A DNA stretch of 64,000 nucleotides from Corynebacterium testudinoris. Its GTDB lineage: Bacteria > Actinomycetota > Actinomycetes > Mycobacteriales > Mycobacteriaceae. Below the pieces are notes generated by a model. That model ran no database searches. It saw nothing but the letters and a program-made list of their open reading frames with translations, and was not told the origin of the DNA. Positions 27,373-36,520 of the stretch are shown piece after piece (position 1 is the stretch's first letter; each line of letters begins with the position of its first letter). The translations under genes were made by a program, and so were the position numbers. The stretch lies in the NCBI RefSeq assembly GCF_001021045.1, contig NZ_CP011545.1, positions 1,178,001 through 1,242,000 on the forward strand, read 5' to 3'.

Positions 27373-27938
27373 CCCGCATCATCGCTGGTGAGGCCCGCGG
27401 GCGAACCATCAAAGTGCCGCCGCGTGGCACGCGGCCGACTTCTGACCGTGCCCGCGAAGGACTCTTCTCCTCGTTGCAGGTGCGCTTTGGATTCCTCGAG
27501 GCCCGCGTGCTTGATCTCTTTGCAGGTTCTGGCGCGCTTGGCTTGGAGGCGGCTTCGCGGGGGGCCGCGGAGGTCGTGTTAGTTGAGAGCGATCCCCAGG
27601 CGGTGGAGGTGATTCTTCACAACGTGGGCGTCGTTAAGCATCCTGCCGTGCGTGTGGAGGCGATGAAGGCATCGACCTACGTGGCGCAGGCCCCGCAGAA
27701 TTACTTTGACATGGTGCTCGCTGACCCGCCGTATGACCTCGCTGATGAGGCGGTGCGCGACATGCTGGAAGCATTGGAGCCCGCGCTTACTGATGGCGCG
27801 GCCGTGGTCGTTGAGCGACATGTTGACTCCCCGGAAACGGATTGGCCTGCCGGTTTCGAACCGACCACCCAAAAGTTGAAAAAGCGCACGTACGGCATTG
27901 CCCGCATGGACATGGCCGTCTACCACCGTGCAGATTAA
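27369..27938 (+). CDS. rsmD: 16S rRNA (guanine(966)-N2)-methyltransferase
   Basis: 189 residues. RsmD methylates G966 of 16S rRNA using S-adenosylmethionine. The N-terminal RIIAGEARGRTIKVPPRGT and RPTSDRAREGLFSSL are family signatures. The SAM-binding loop is LDLFAGSGALGLEAASRGA, and the amino-methyltransferase motif is LADPPYD (near 118-124). It overlaps the biotinyl-domain gene by 4 bp and precedes coaD, the usual bacterial pairing. Confidence 0.95.
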   Translation: MTRIIAGEARGRTIKVPPRGTRPTSDRAREGLFSSLQVRFGFLEARVLDLFAGSGALGLEAASRGAAEVVLVESDPQAVEVILHNVGVVKHPAVRVEAMKASTYVAQAPQNYFDMVLADPPYDLADEAVRDMLEALEPALTDGAAVVVERHVDSPETDWPAGFEPTTQKLKKRTYGIARMDMAVYHRAD

Positions 27939-27970
27939 CGCCGACTAACGCCGACAAACCAGGAGAAGCG

Positions 27971-28456
27971 ATGAAAGCCGTCTGCCCCGGATCCTTTGAC
28001 CCCGTCACCATGGGACACCTCGACATCTATCGGCGCGCTGCCTCCCACTTCGATGAAGTCATCGTCTTGGTGACGGGAAACCCGAAGAAACCCTCTGGGC
28101 TATTTTCGGTGGAGGAACGCATCGACCTCATTGAGCGGGTCACCCAAGACATCCCCAATCTGCGCGTGGATTGGTGGGCGGGTCTGCTCGTGGATTACAC
28201 GACGAAGCACGGGGTGAATGCCCTGGTCAAGGGCCTGCGCACAGCCCTGGACTACGAATACGAACTCCCGATGGCGCAAATGAACCGCCGCCTGTCGGGG
28301 GTTGACACCTTCTTCCTCCTCACCGATGAAAAATACGGCTACATTTCCTCCTCGCTGTGCAAAGAGGTGGCCCGATACGGGGGCGACGTGTCCGGATTGC
28401 TTCCCGACCTCGTCGTGGATGCGGTAACCGCCAAATACCGAGAGGCGTTGGGGTAG
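27971..28456 (+). CDS. coaD: Phosphopantetheine adenylyltransferase
   Basis: 161 residues from the ATG at 27971, which has AGGAGAAG at ideal spacing. The frame is open further upstream only as an overlap with rsmD. CoaD adenylates 4'-phosphopantetheine in CoA synthesis. PGSFDPVTMGHLDIYRRA holds the nucleotidyltransferase (T/H)xGH motif, and KYGYISSSLCKEVARYGGDV is the conserved C-terminal motif. The CoA pathway's last enzyme, coaE, is also in the window near 46.7 kb. Confidence 0.97.
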   Translation: MKAVCPGSFDPVTMGHLDIYRRAASHFDEVIVLVTGNPKKPSGLFSVEERIDLIERVTQDIPNLRVDWWAGLLVDYTTKHGVNALVKGLRTALDYEYELPMAQMNRRLSGVDTFFLLTDEKYGYISSSLCKEVARYGGDVSGLLPDLVVDAVTAKYREALG

Positions 28457-28465
28457 CCTAATCGG

Positions 28466-29212
28466 GTGTTCCTTGATCTAGCTCTCATTTTCATCGTTGT
28501 CGTCATCGGCTCGGCGATGCAGCGCATCTCCGGCATGGGACTGGGGCTCATCGCCGGACCCGTCCTCGTGGTCATCATGGGGCCCGTGGAGGGCATTCTG
28601 GTGGTGAACATCCTCGCGTTCCTCAACGCTGCGGCGACCACGATGACGGTGCGCGAATATGTCGACTGGCGCAAATTTGCCATCATCTCTTCGGTGCTCA
28701 TCGTCGGTTCGGTACCAGCGGCCTTGCTCGTCCGCGAAGTCTCTGGAGATCTCCTGCAAGCCCTGGTCGGCGGGCTGCTGCTGCTGGCGCTAGCCGTCAC
28801 GACCTTTGGCAAGCGGTTCATTCCGCCGGTTTCGGGCACCGCTCCGGCCGTTGTCGCCGGCATCGCGGGCGGCTTCATGAACACCCTCGCCGGTATCGCG
28901 GGCCCAGCCATCACCGTGTACGCACAGGCTTCACGATGGCCGCAGCAGTCCTTCGCTGCGACCCTGCAGCCGATCTTCATGGTCGCCGGACTGATTTCAT
29001 TCCTGACCAAGGTGCTATCTGGCGCGGGCGATCTCACTCAGACCGACTGGCTCATTTGGCCCGTCGGCGTCCTCGGCATGGCACTTGGCCTGTGGATCGG
29101 GGTGCAGCTCAGCCGGAAGGTGCCGCGTGAACAAGCCCGCAAACTCTCGTTGCTGCTGGCCACCGCGGGCGGTCTTACGGCCCTCATCCGCGGCATAAGC
29201 GGGATGATCTAA
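28466..29212 (+). CDS. TauE/SafE-family (TSUP) anion permease
   Basis: 248 residues from a GTG 10 bp after coaD. Two repeated blocks of membrane helices match the TSUP family (sulfite exporter TauE/SafE): ISGMGLGLIAGPVLVVIMG in the first half and GGFMNTLAGIAGPAITVYA in the second. Such proteins move sulfur-containing or organic anions. No sulfur gene is nearby to suggest a substrate. It converges on the amino-acid ABC operon with 13 bp between stops. Confidence 0.85.
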   Translation: MFLDLALIFIVVVIGSAMQRISGMGLGLIAGPVLVVIMGPVEGILVVNILAFLNAAATTMTVREYVDWRKFAIISSVLIVGSVPAALLVREVSGDLLQALVGGLLLLALAVTTFGKRFIPPVSGTAPAVVAGIAGGFMNTLAGIAGPAITVYAQASRWPQQSFAATLQPIFMVAGLISFLTKVLSGAGDLTQTDWLIWPVGVLGMALGLWIGVQLSRKVPREQARKLSLLLATAGGLTALIRGISGMI

Positions 29213-29225
29213 GCCGCGATCGCGG

Positions 29226-29990
29226 CTAGAGCAACGACGAGAGGAACGCCTGGGTGCGGCGCTCGCGCGGATTGTCCAGCACCTCCGCCGGAGTGCCATT
29301 TTCGACGACCACGCCACCATCCATGAAGGCCACCGAATCGGCGACTTCGCGGGCAAAACCCATCTCATGGGTGACCACCAGCATGGTCATGCCGTCGTTA
29401 GCCAATTCCTTCATCACTCGCAGAACTTCCCCGACAAGTTCGGGGTCGAGGGCTGAGGTGGGCTCGTCGAAAAGCATCAGTTTGGGTTCCATGGCAACCG
29501 CCCGGGCGATCGCGATGCGCTGTTGCTGACCACCGGAAAGCTGCAGCGGGTAGGCATTGGCCTTGTGCGTCAACCCCACCTTTTCCAGCAGCTCCATACC
29601 GCGCTCCTTGGCTGCGGCAGCTGAGACGCCCTTGACATGGATGGGTGCCTCAATGATGTTCTCCAGCGCCGTGCGGTGCGGGAAAAGATTGAATTGCTGG
29701 AACACCATGCCGATATCGGCGCGCTGGCGGGCCGCGTCCTTCTCGGAAATCTCGTACAGCACTCCATCGCGCTCGCGGTAGCCGATGAGATCGCCGTCGA
29801 CGTAGAGCCGACCAGCGGTGACCTGCTCGAGGTGGTTCACGCAGCGCAGGAAAGTGGACTTGCCGGAGCCGGACGGGCCGATGAGGCAGGTGACGGTACC
29901 GGTGGGCACCTGCATGTCGATGCCCTTGAGCACCTCGAGTTGCCCGAAAGACTTGCACACCTGCTGGGCGTCGATCATGAGATCGGTCAT
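29226..29990 (-). CDS. Polar amino-acid ABC transporter, ATP-binding protein
   Basis: 254 residues. Walker [10 protein letters not shown] (near 37), signature [19 protein letters not shown] (near 148), Walker [15 protein letters not shown] and switch loop [13 protein letters not shown] are typical of the GlnQ/HisP/GluA class. It is the last gene of a four-gene minus-strand operon and lies 2 bp after the permease stop. It powers uptake of an amino acid or similar polar compound. Confidence 0.94.
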   Translation of the reverse strand: MTDLMIDAQQVCKSFGQLEVLKGIDMQVPTGTVTCLIGPSGSGKSTFLRCVNHLEQVTAGRLYVDGDLIGYRERDGVLYEISEKDAARQRADIGMVFQQFNLFPHRTALENIIEAPIHVKGVSAAAAKERGMELLEKVGLTHKANAYPLQLSGGQQQRIAIARAVAMEPKLMLFDEPTSALDPELVGEVLRVMKELANDGMTMLVVTHEMGFAREVADSVAFMDGGVVVENGTPAEVLDNPRERRTQAFLSSLL

Positions 29991-29992
29991 GA

Positions 29993-30901
29993 CTAGTTCT
30001 CCTTCACGATCGTGACGTTGCCGGGGACGGTGCCCTCAGCATCAGCCAAGGACGCCAGCTGACGGGCGGTGAGCTGGCGCGTGGCACCCTTCTCAAAGTG
30101 CTTTTCCAGGAAGTGCTGGCCCACCATGAGCAACGACGTCACGGCCAGGTACCACGTCGCGGCGACTAGCAGCATCGGTACCGGCTCGAAGAGTGCGGCG
30201 GCGATATCCATTGAGCGACCATAAAGTTCCAAGCTGTAGGGGACCGCAACGACGAGCGAGGTGGTCTTGAGCATGGAGATCAATTCATTGCCGGTCGGGG
30301 GAATGATGATGCGCATGGCCTGCGGAAGAACCGTGCGGCGCATGGTCATCCACCAGCTCATGCCCAACGCCTTGGATGCTTCCATCTGGCCTTCAGGAAC
30401 GGAGGAAATACCGGAGCGGACGATTTCGGCCATGTAGGCGGCCTCGTTGAGGCCCAGGCCAAGAACAGCGAGAATGAAAGCGTTCTTGAGCATCCCGCTG
30501 AGATCAACCTCAGTGAACCCGACGTTGATACTTTGATAAAGCGAGCCGAGCAGGCCCCAGAATACCAGCTGCACGTACACCGGAGTGCCGCGGAACACCC
30601 ACAGGTAACCCCACGCCACGCCCCGCAACACGGGATTCGGCGACATGCGCATGACCGCGAGAGTGGCGCCGAGGACGACGCCGATGAGCATCGCCAAAAC
30701 AGTCAGCGCCAGCGTGTGCAACGCGGCGGTAGCGATACGGGTATCGAAAAGATAGCTGCGGTATGTCGCCCAACCGTAGGCCTCATTGGTCACAGCGCCA
30801 ATAATGAACCAGGCCGTCACAGCGAGCACGATGGCCGCCAACACCCACCGTCCCGGATGGCGCAGAGGCTTCGCCTGAATAGGCTGCGGGGTGGTGGTCA
30901 T
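29993..30901 (-). CDS. Polar amino-acid ABC transporter, permease
   Basis: 302 residues of the HisM/GlnP class. An N-terminal helix is followed by the His/Glu/Gln/Arg permease domain with about five helices. The EAA loop reads [20 protein letters not shown] near residue 180 and contacts the ATPase. [16 protein letters not shown] is a further family stretch. Starts and stops overlap those of the binding-protein gene (ATGA). The 35-residue C-terminal extension is soluble and uncharacterised. Confidence 0.93.
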   Translation of the reverse strand: MTTTPQPIQAKPLRHPGRWVLAAIVLAVTAWFIIGAVTNEAYGWATYRSYLFDTRIATAALHTLALTVLAMLIGVVLGATLAVMRMSPNPVLRGVAWGYLWVFRGTPVYVQLVFWGLLGSLYQSINVGFTEVDLSGMLKNAFILAVLGLGLNEAAYMAEIVRSGISSVPEGQMEASKALGMSWWMTMRRTVLPQAMRIIIPPTGNELISMLKTTSLVVAVPYSLELYGRSMDIAAALFEPVPMLLVAATWYLAVTSLLMVGQHFLEKHFEKGATRQLTARQLASLADAEGTVPGNVTIVKEN

Positions 30902-31815
30902 GAGGAAATTCCTTCCACAGGTTCTTCATTGATCAGGGCCTGATCCAGCAGACCAGTTTCGACGCCCCACTGGGCGAGAATGCGTTCATAGTCACCGTTG
31001 TCGATGAGGTGCTGCAAGGCGGCCGCCATCGCGGGCCCGAGGGGAGAGTCCTTCGGCAGCGCCCACCCATAGGGCGCAGCCTGGAACATCTCACCCGTCA
31101 GCTCCATCTTTCCCTCCGACCGCGACACGGCCCAGGCGGTCACCGGGGAGTCGGCCGACAGTGCATCGGCGCGACCGACGAGAAGTGCAAGCGCGGCATT
31201 GTCGGAGGTGTCATAAGAAAGGATGGTGATGGGATCTTCGCCCGCCTCTTCGCACGCCTCCGACTTGGGGCGAACATCATCGGTCTCTGACACCGTGGTG
31301 CGCTGAACCGCCACTGTCAAGCCACAGGCGTTGTCCGGATCAACCGGGACACCCGTCTGCTGAGCCCACAGCACACCCGCATACAGAAAATTAACAAAGT
31401 CAAAATTCTGGCGACGCTCCGGATTGTCCGTGAAACCACTAGCGCCAATATCCAGCGTTCCAGCCTGGACCGCAGGCAAAATCATGGCGAAGTCCTGCTC
31501 CACAGGCGCAAATTCCAGACCCATGACGGCAGCAGCCGCCCGCGCAAGATCCATTTCTAACCCGATGATGTCACCGTTGGAATCTTTGAACTCAAAAGGC
31601 GCGAAAGGCGGATTGCTACCACCGGTGAGAACACCATCCGCACTGACAGCCTCCGGAACCATGGCCGCAATCTCCGGAACCTCATCAGGGATAATCGGTT
31701 CCCACCCCTCTGGCTTGCCGTCTTCCACATTGGTGACGCAACTAGCCAGGAGAGTCGAGGCCGCCAGAGTGGACACAACGGCAGTCAGCTTCCGCTTCGT
31801 TGTCGGACGCATCAT
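30898..31815 (-). CDS. Amino-acid ABC transporter substrate-binding lipoprotein
   Basis: 305 residues with a lipobox (STLLASC, Cys near 26). The type II binding fold is seen in LTGGSNPPFAPFEFKDSNGDIIG and in GLEMDLARAAAAVMGLEF. The mature N-terminal 35 residues are acidic and Pro-rich. Two adjacent ATGs at 31815 and 31812 are possible starts. The first overlaps the DUF368 stop by one base, so the transporter is translated directly after DUF368. The ligand is uncertain. Confidence 0.92.
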   Translation of the reverse strand: MMRPTTKRKLTAVVSTLAASTLLASCVTNVEDGKPEGWEPIIPDEVPEIAAMVPEAVSADGVLTGGSNPPFAPFEFKDSNGDIIGLEMDLARAAAAVMGLEFAPVEQDFAMILPAVQAGTLDIGASGFTDNPERRQNFDFVNFLYAGVLWAQQTGVPVDPDNACGLTVAVQRTTVSETDDVRPKSEACEEAGEDPITILSYDTSDNAALALLVGRADALSADSPVTAWAVSRSEGKMELTGEMFQAAPYGWALPKDSPLGPAMAAALQHLIDNGDYERILAQWGVETGLLDQALINEEPVEGISS

Positions 31816-32789
31816 CAGTTCGGCTGCGTTTCCGAGACAACATCCGAATCGCTGCGAGCGGAAGCCACCCGGTCAGCGATGATAAAGGCGAGCACAATGG
31901 CACCGCCGAGCACGGCGAGACCAACGATGGGGAGAAGGTTATCGCCGGGCGCGAGCAGCTCCGCATCGGGAGACTGCCACGGCCACAACGCACGCAAGGA
32001 ACCCAGCATGAGGCCGGCCATGACGGTGAGAGTCAGCGAGCGGTAACGCTCCATAGCCTTGGTGAGCAGGCGGATGAACAAGATGATGCCCAGCAAAGCG
32101 CCAGCAGCGAAGGTCAGGATGACGGTCCAGTTTCGATCCGAGATAGCGCCCATGACGGGGGAGTACAGGCCAACCGCCATGAGGAAGAACGATCCTGAAA
32201 TGCCGGGAAGCACGAGAGCACAAATAGCGATGGACGCCGCCAAGAAGATAACGATCAGCGACGGATTGGTCTGCGGTGCCGAAGTGAATCCGGTCGCGAA
32301 GAAGCTCAACGCCGCCGCGAGGACGAATACCAGGCCAAGCACCCATCCGCGCTTGCGCACATCACGGGGATCCATCATCGCCAACGGCACCCAGATAGAC
32401 ACCGTCACCATGCCAAGGAACAACCCGCGGGCGTACTCCGTGTTCTCCTCGACGAAGGTGTGCATGACCGTCGACATGGTGAACACAGCGGTCACCATGC
32501 CCACGCCCACAGCAGCGAGGAAGAACCAGTCGACCTGGCTGAACTTGCGGCGTAGCAGCGCATTGCCGTTGTGCAAAGCGCGTTCGTAGATACCGACAAC
32601 CAAGGCGACCGTGCCACCGGAAATGCCAGGCACGAGCTCAGCCATGCCGATGAGGGCACCGCGAACAATGTTGGCCGCAATAGTCAAAGGACTCTGCGAC
32701 ATCGGGGCTGGATGAATGGTGTTAGTGGACACGTTGCCTTTCGAGGGCCTCTCGTAGGCCTTCCAAAGGCCTTCCATGGTCAAGGGCAT
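31815..32789 (-). CDS. DUF368 polyprenyl-phosphate transporter (PopT-like)
   Basis: About 324 residues with eight or more membrane helices. The conserved NIVRGALIGMAELVPGISGG and ALVLPGISGSFFLMAVGLY (two PGISG motifs in inverted repeats) identify DUF368. Members were shown to return undecaprenyl phosphate across the membrane for cell-wall synthesis. The ATG at 32789 has GGAGG at 7-nt spacing. A GTG at 32732 with GAAAGG would also give a family-like N-terminus. It heads the operon with the amino-acid ABC genes, an unexpected combination. Confidence 0.88.
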   Translation of the reverse strand: MPLTMEGLWKAYERPSKGNVSTNTIHPAPMSQSPLTIAANIVRGALIGMAELVPGISGGTVALVVGIYERALHNGNALLRRKFSQVDWFFLAAVGVGMVTAVFTMSTVMHTFVEENTEYARGLFLGMVTVSIWVPLAMMDPRDVRKRGWVLGLVFVLAAALSFFATGFTSAPQTNPSLIVIFLAASIAICALVLPGISGSFFLMAVGLYSPVMGAISDRNWTVILTFAAGALLGIILFIRLLTKAMERYRSLTLTVMAGLMLGSLRALWPWQSPDAELLAPGDNLLPIVGLAVLGGAIVLAFIIADRVASARSDSDVVSETQPN

Positions 32790-32884
32790 GAATCGACCTC
32801 CAACTTTAGAGCATGGCTCCGCAAAATCAGAGTGAGACGCAGCGAAAGCGGCACATCAATGCTGTCTGACCGCTGATCCGAGCA

Positions 32885-34048
32885 CTAGGAGATCAGGTCG
32901 TGGCGGTGCAGGGAATCGATCGACTCATCGATCCTGCTGCCGGACACGATCACATAAGCATGCCTGTCCGCAGAGCAATTGATATCCCCACGGGTTCCGT
33001 CTTCCTTCAAAATTCCCGCCTCCTCCACACCAGCATGCTCGCGGACCTGGCGAAGCCATTGCTCATCTCCGTGCGGCCAGGAGCGCAAGTCCGGGAAAAG
33101 GACAGCCGCCTGGCCACCAGACTCGTGCAACGACGGAAGTTCCTGGTGCACGTAGGAGCCGAAGAGCACCTCGAAAATGGAAGCACCGACGCTCCACGCC
33201 ATCAGATCAGCAATCCGATCCCCGCCGACCCGGCCATGAGCCTCAATCAGCCGAGGTTGACCGTCCTCCAGGATGAACTCGATATGAGACGGCCCGAAAC
33301 GATACCCAGCATGATCAAGAACCTCCCGGGCCGCAGCACAAAGACGTTCACGAGCCTGCGAGTCGATCTGCGCCGGTTGGCGGTGACCAGTCTCCACCAG
33401 ACCACTGGCCCCACCCGTTGACTTCTCCGTTACCACCAACGGCCGGTACTGCCCATCCCATGACATGCCCTCCACGGAAAACTCCGGGCCAACAAACCTT
33501 TGCTCAACCACATACGAGCCAGGCTCCAATCGGAGTGCCTCCAACTCACCTTCCGAGGCGATGCTGTGGACTCCGCGACTGCCCGACCCGGAATGAGGCT
33601 TCACGACGATCCCATTGGAGACCTGAGCAAACAATGGTCGAAGGTCCGCGGCAGGGTCGTCTCCCAGGGTCATGGTCCAGTGCAACCCATTCAGGCCCGA
33701 GCCAGCCGGTAACACATTCCTGAGCCGGTGCTTATCCCGCATAACCTCCAAACTGGAAAACGAGGCGTACTTCCCACCAGTTAGGCCCAATGCACTATTC
33801 ACCAGGGCAGCGACCTGAGAAGAATCGTCACCAAGACCGACGCACAACGCATCTTCACCCTGGTCAATGAGCGGTTCGAGTGCCCTTGCTACCTCCAGCG
33901 GATCGAGAGGATCAGCGACTTCGATGGACTGGTGGGCGTGCTGGCGTGCTGCCACGGTGTCAGCATCAGAAACGACCACGGCGTTAGCACCGACCGACAC
34001 GGCGGCGTCAAGAACGGACTGTCGAGGACTGAGCACATAGAAGATCAT
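32885..34048 (-). CDS. ATP-grasp ligase A (probable peptide- or amide-forming)
   Basis: 387 residues. The ATP-grasp core runs over about 110-310: IVVKPHSGSGSRGVHSI (ATP-binding lysine), SYVVEQRFVGPEFSVEGMSW, and FGPSHIEFILEDGQPRLIEAH with the Mg-binding Glu. This pattern belongs to the carbamoyl-phosphate-synthase-like ATP-grasp group that includes BacD, DdaF and similar amino-acid ligases. The enzyme would activate a carboxylate as acyl phosphate and join it to an amine. Substrates are unknown. Its start overlaps the MFS stop (ATGA), placing it last in a three-gene operon with an exporter and a second ligase. Confidence 0.85.
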   Translation of the reverse strand: MIFYVLSPRQSVLDAAVSVGANAVVVSDADTVAARQHAHQSIEVADPLDPLEVARALEPLIDQGEDALCVGLGDDSSQVAALVNSALGLTGGKYASFSSLEVMRDKHRLRNVLPAGSGLNGLHWTMTLGDDPAADLRPLFAQVSNGIVVKPHSGSGSRGVHSIASEGELEALRLEPGSYVVEQRFVGPEFSVEGMSWDGQYRPLVVTEKSTGGASGLVETGHRQPAQIDSQARERLCAAAREVLDHAGYRFGPSHIEFILEDGQPRLIEAHGRVGGDRIADLMAWSVGASIFEVLFGSYVHQELPSLHESGGQAAVLFPDLRSWPHGDEQWLRQVREHAGVEEAGILKEDGTRGDINCSADRHAYVIVSGSRIDESIDSLHRHDLIS

Positions 34049-34992
34049 GCGAGCGCCTTTCCGCGCAAGAGGATGAGGGAACAGACAAAACCAAGGACTG
34101 TCATGGGTAAGACAAGCCAGATCACTGCCCCTGGTGAGCCGAACTGCTCGATGAGAATGCCACCCACGCTGGCACCAACTAGCGATGAAACACCACCAAT
34201 CATCGCTGTCGTCCCATACGCACGAGTAAGCCCAGCACCGTCCGTGCGGAGCCTGGCAGTTACTTCGTCCAGCGTCGGGCTGATGAGAAGCTCCGCGACG
34301 CTAAACAACGTTGCGAATACGATCACGGCCGCAGGCCCAGCAGGCAAGGGCAGGACGAGGAACGCCGCAGTGAAAAGCAAGAATCCTCCGGCGAGGATGA
34401 AAGGAGAGCGCACACCTTTCAGCAGGCTGACCAACAGCGGGTACTGCAACGCCAGAATGAGGATGGCGTTTCCGGTGTAGACCCAGGTCGAGCCCAAAGG
34501 CGTGCCGAAGCCGCTTTCCGCGTAGACGGGGACGACCAGCGGCCACTGCGAATAGATCCCCCAGTACGCCAGGGTGCAGCCAAGGAGAACAAGGAAAGGC
34601 TTATCGACGCCGCGTCCCTCCCGCGCCCCGGAGGTACCCTCCGGCACTGCACGGGTCTGTTCCTCCGGGGCCTTAAACGTCACAAAATATAGGCCTATGC
34701 CCAGCAGGACATAGGAGATAATGACCGAGAAGACGATCGCCGAAAATGAGGCGGTGACATACACAATTCCGCCAATCGACGGGCCCACCAATGCGCCGAT
34801 GTTGACCGCGATGGAGCGCATCGTAATTGTCCGTCGATCAGAAGACGTCCGCATGAGCTCAGTCTTGAGTGCTAACGCGGTGGCATTGCTGCCGATACTC
34901 GCAACGGCCGCACCGATTGCGTAGAGCAAGGTGGGTCTGCTGCACGATCAGGTGACAACCGAGCAGCCTAATCAGATGGTTGGGCTGGAAGG

Positions 34993-35295
34993 ATGTACAC
35001 CGTGACCAAGCCCTATCCCAAAGAGTTCCGCGATGACGTTGTCCGTGTCGCACGGAATCGTGAGCCCGGTGTCGAGCTCTCCCAGATCGCCAAGGACTTC
35101 GGGGTCCACTTCACTACCCTGTACTCGTGGCTGAAGAAGGCTGACCTCGAGGACGGTGAAGTGTTGGGCTCGACTCAGGTTCAGTCGGCTGAACTGCGCG
35201 ACGCCAAGAAGAGGATCCGTCTCTTGGAGCAGGAGAACGAGGTCCTCCGCCGTGCCGCGGCGTATCTCTCGCAGGCCAATCTGCCGGGAAAATGA
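34993..35295 (+). CDS. IS3-family transposase OrfA
   Basis: 100 residues. The N-terminal helix-turn-helix (VELSQIAKDFGVHFTTLYSWLKKAD) recognises the IS ends. A C-terminal leucine-zipper-like helix (AKKRIRLLEQENEVLRRAAAYL) mediates multimerisation. It ends GGAAAATGA, overlapping the orfB start in the -1 frame, so a programmed frameshift to OrfAB is possible. A GTG at 35002 is an alternative start. Confidence 0.92.
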   Translation: MYTVTKPYPKEFRDDVVRVARNREPGVELSQIAKDFGVHFTTLYSWLKKADLEDGEVLGSTQVQSAELRDAKKRIRLLEQENEVLRRAAAYLSQANLPGK

Positions 35296-36194
35296 TGTAC
35301 CCGCTCGTTCGTGAGTTGGCCGTGGACGGTGTCCCCGTCACGGTGACGTGTCGGGTGCTCAATCTTGCTCGCCAGCCCTACTACCGGTGGCTGGCGGACC
35401 CGATCACCGATGCAGAGCTGAATGAGGCTTACCGTGCCAATGCCCTGTTCGACGCCCACCGGGATGATCCCGAGTTCGGCTACCGCTATTTGGTGGATGA
35501 GGCCCGCGATCTCGGTCAACCGATGGCAGCGCGCACTGCGTGGCGGATCTGCTCAGACAACCGCTGGTGGTCGGTGTTCGGGAAGAAACGCGGCAAGAAC
35601 GGTAAGAAGCCCGGTCCACCGGTCCACGATGACCTCTGCGCCGTCACCGATGAGGAGGGCAGAACCCGGCACGAGTTCAAGGCCGATGGCGCGAACGAAT
35701 TGTGGATCGGCGATATCACCGAGCACTGGACCAATGAGGGCAAGCTCTACCTCTGTGCGTTCAAGGATGTCTACTCCAACCGGATCGTGGGGTACTCGAT
35801 CGATTCGCGGATGAAGTCCCGCCTAGCCGTGGCTGCCCTCAACAACGCGGTCGCCCGCCGCGGCGACGTGGCCGGCTGCGTGGTCCACACCGACCGCGGG
35901 TCTCAGTTCCGTAGCCGGAAATTCGTGCGCGCTCTGGGCATTCACGACATGACCGGATCCATGGGCCGCGTCGGTGCGTGCGGGGACAACGCAGCCATGG
36001 AGAGCTTCTTCGCACTCCTGCAGAAGAACGTCCTCGACCGCCGCGCATGGGCCAGCCGAGAAGAGCTCCGGATCGCCATCGTTACCTGGATCGAGAGGAC
36101 CTACCACCGACGCCGCAGACAGGACCGCCTAGGCCGCTTGACCCCGATCGAGTTCGAGACAATCATGACCACACCAGCCGATCAGGCTGCGTGA
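35292..36194 (+). CDS. IS3-family transposase OrfB (integrase catalytic core)
   Basis: 300 residues. The retroviral-type integrase core carries Asp141 (WIGDITEH), Asp201 (VHTDRGSQF) and Glu237 (DNAAMESFF), with the 35-residue D-E spacing of IS3 transposases. The N-terminal HTH_21-like region includes DPEFGYRYLVDEARDLG. It lies in the -1 frame relative to orfA and overlaps it by 4 bases. The stop is 8 bp before the right inverted repeat. Confidence 0.95.
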   Translation: MMYPLVRELAVDGVPVTVTCRVLNLARQPYYRWLADPITDAELNEAYRANALFDAHRDDPEFGYRYLVDEARDLGQPMAARTAWRICSDNRWWSVFGKKRGKNGKKPGPPVHDDLCAVTDEEGRTRHEFKADGANELWIGDITEHWTNEGKLYLCAFKDVYSNRIVGYSIDSRMKSRLAVAALNNAVARRGDVAGCVVHTDRGSQFRSRKFVRALGIHDMTGSMGRVGACGDNAAMESFFALLQKNVLDRRAWASREELRIAIVTWIERTYHRRRRQDRLGRLTPIEFETIMTTPADQAA

Positions 36195-36520
36195 CTAACC
36201 ACTGTCACCTGATCGTGCAGCAGACCCGGTGGTGCCATCGAATGCGAACACCAGCAGGCCGACACTGCGCAAAGCGAGACCACCCACGGCGAGAGTGCGC
36301 GATCCCAGGCGGGCATTGACCCTGCCAATGAGCCCAGACAAAATCCGGCCCGTGCCGGACAACAATCCCAGGATAAGGCCGGTGGCGCCGGCGCCGATCC
36401 CTCGATCGAGCAGTTCGAGGGTGATCAGCGGGTAGAACATGAACGTCGTGATGCCGCTGACAACAATCGCTATCAGCAACAGCCTCGTGGACGATGTGGA
36501 ATGGTCGGAATTCTGGTTGG

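Larger units (their letters stand above)
34933..36227. mobile_element. Complete IS3-family insertion sequence, 1295 bp
   Basis: Perfect 25-bp terminal inverted repeats at 34933-34957 and 36203-36227 (both outer ends start GGGTCTGCTGCACGATCAGG, read inward). A 3-bp target duplication GGT lies at 34930-34932 and 36228-36230. Two overlapping transposase frames in the typical orfA/orfB arrangement are intact, with a DD(35)E triad. Perfect ends and intact frames indicate a recent, probably still active copy. Confidence 0.96.

Noticed and set aside
34045..34929. The C-terminal MFS fragment as an independent 294-residue gene starting at TTG
   Set aside because: The TTG is an internal Leu codon of the interrupted gene. 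The frame joins exactly to the N-terminal fragment after removing the IS and one GGT.
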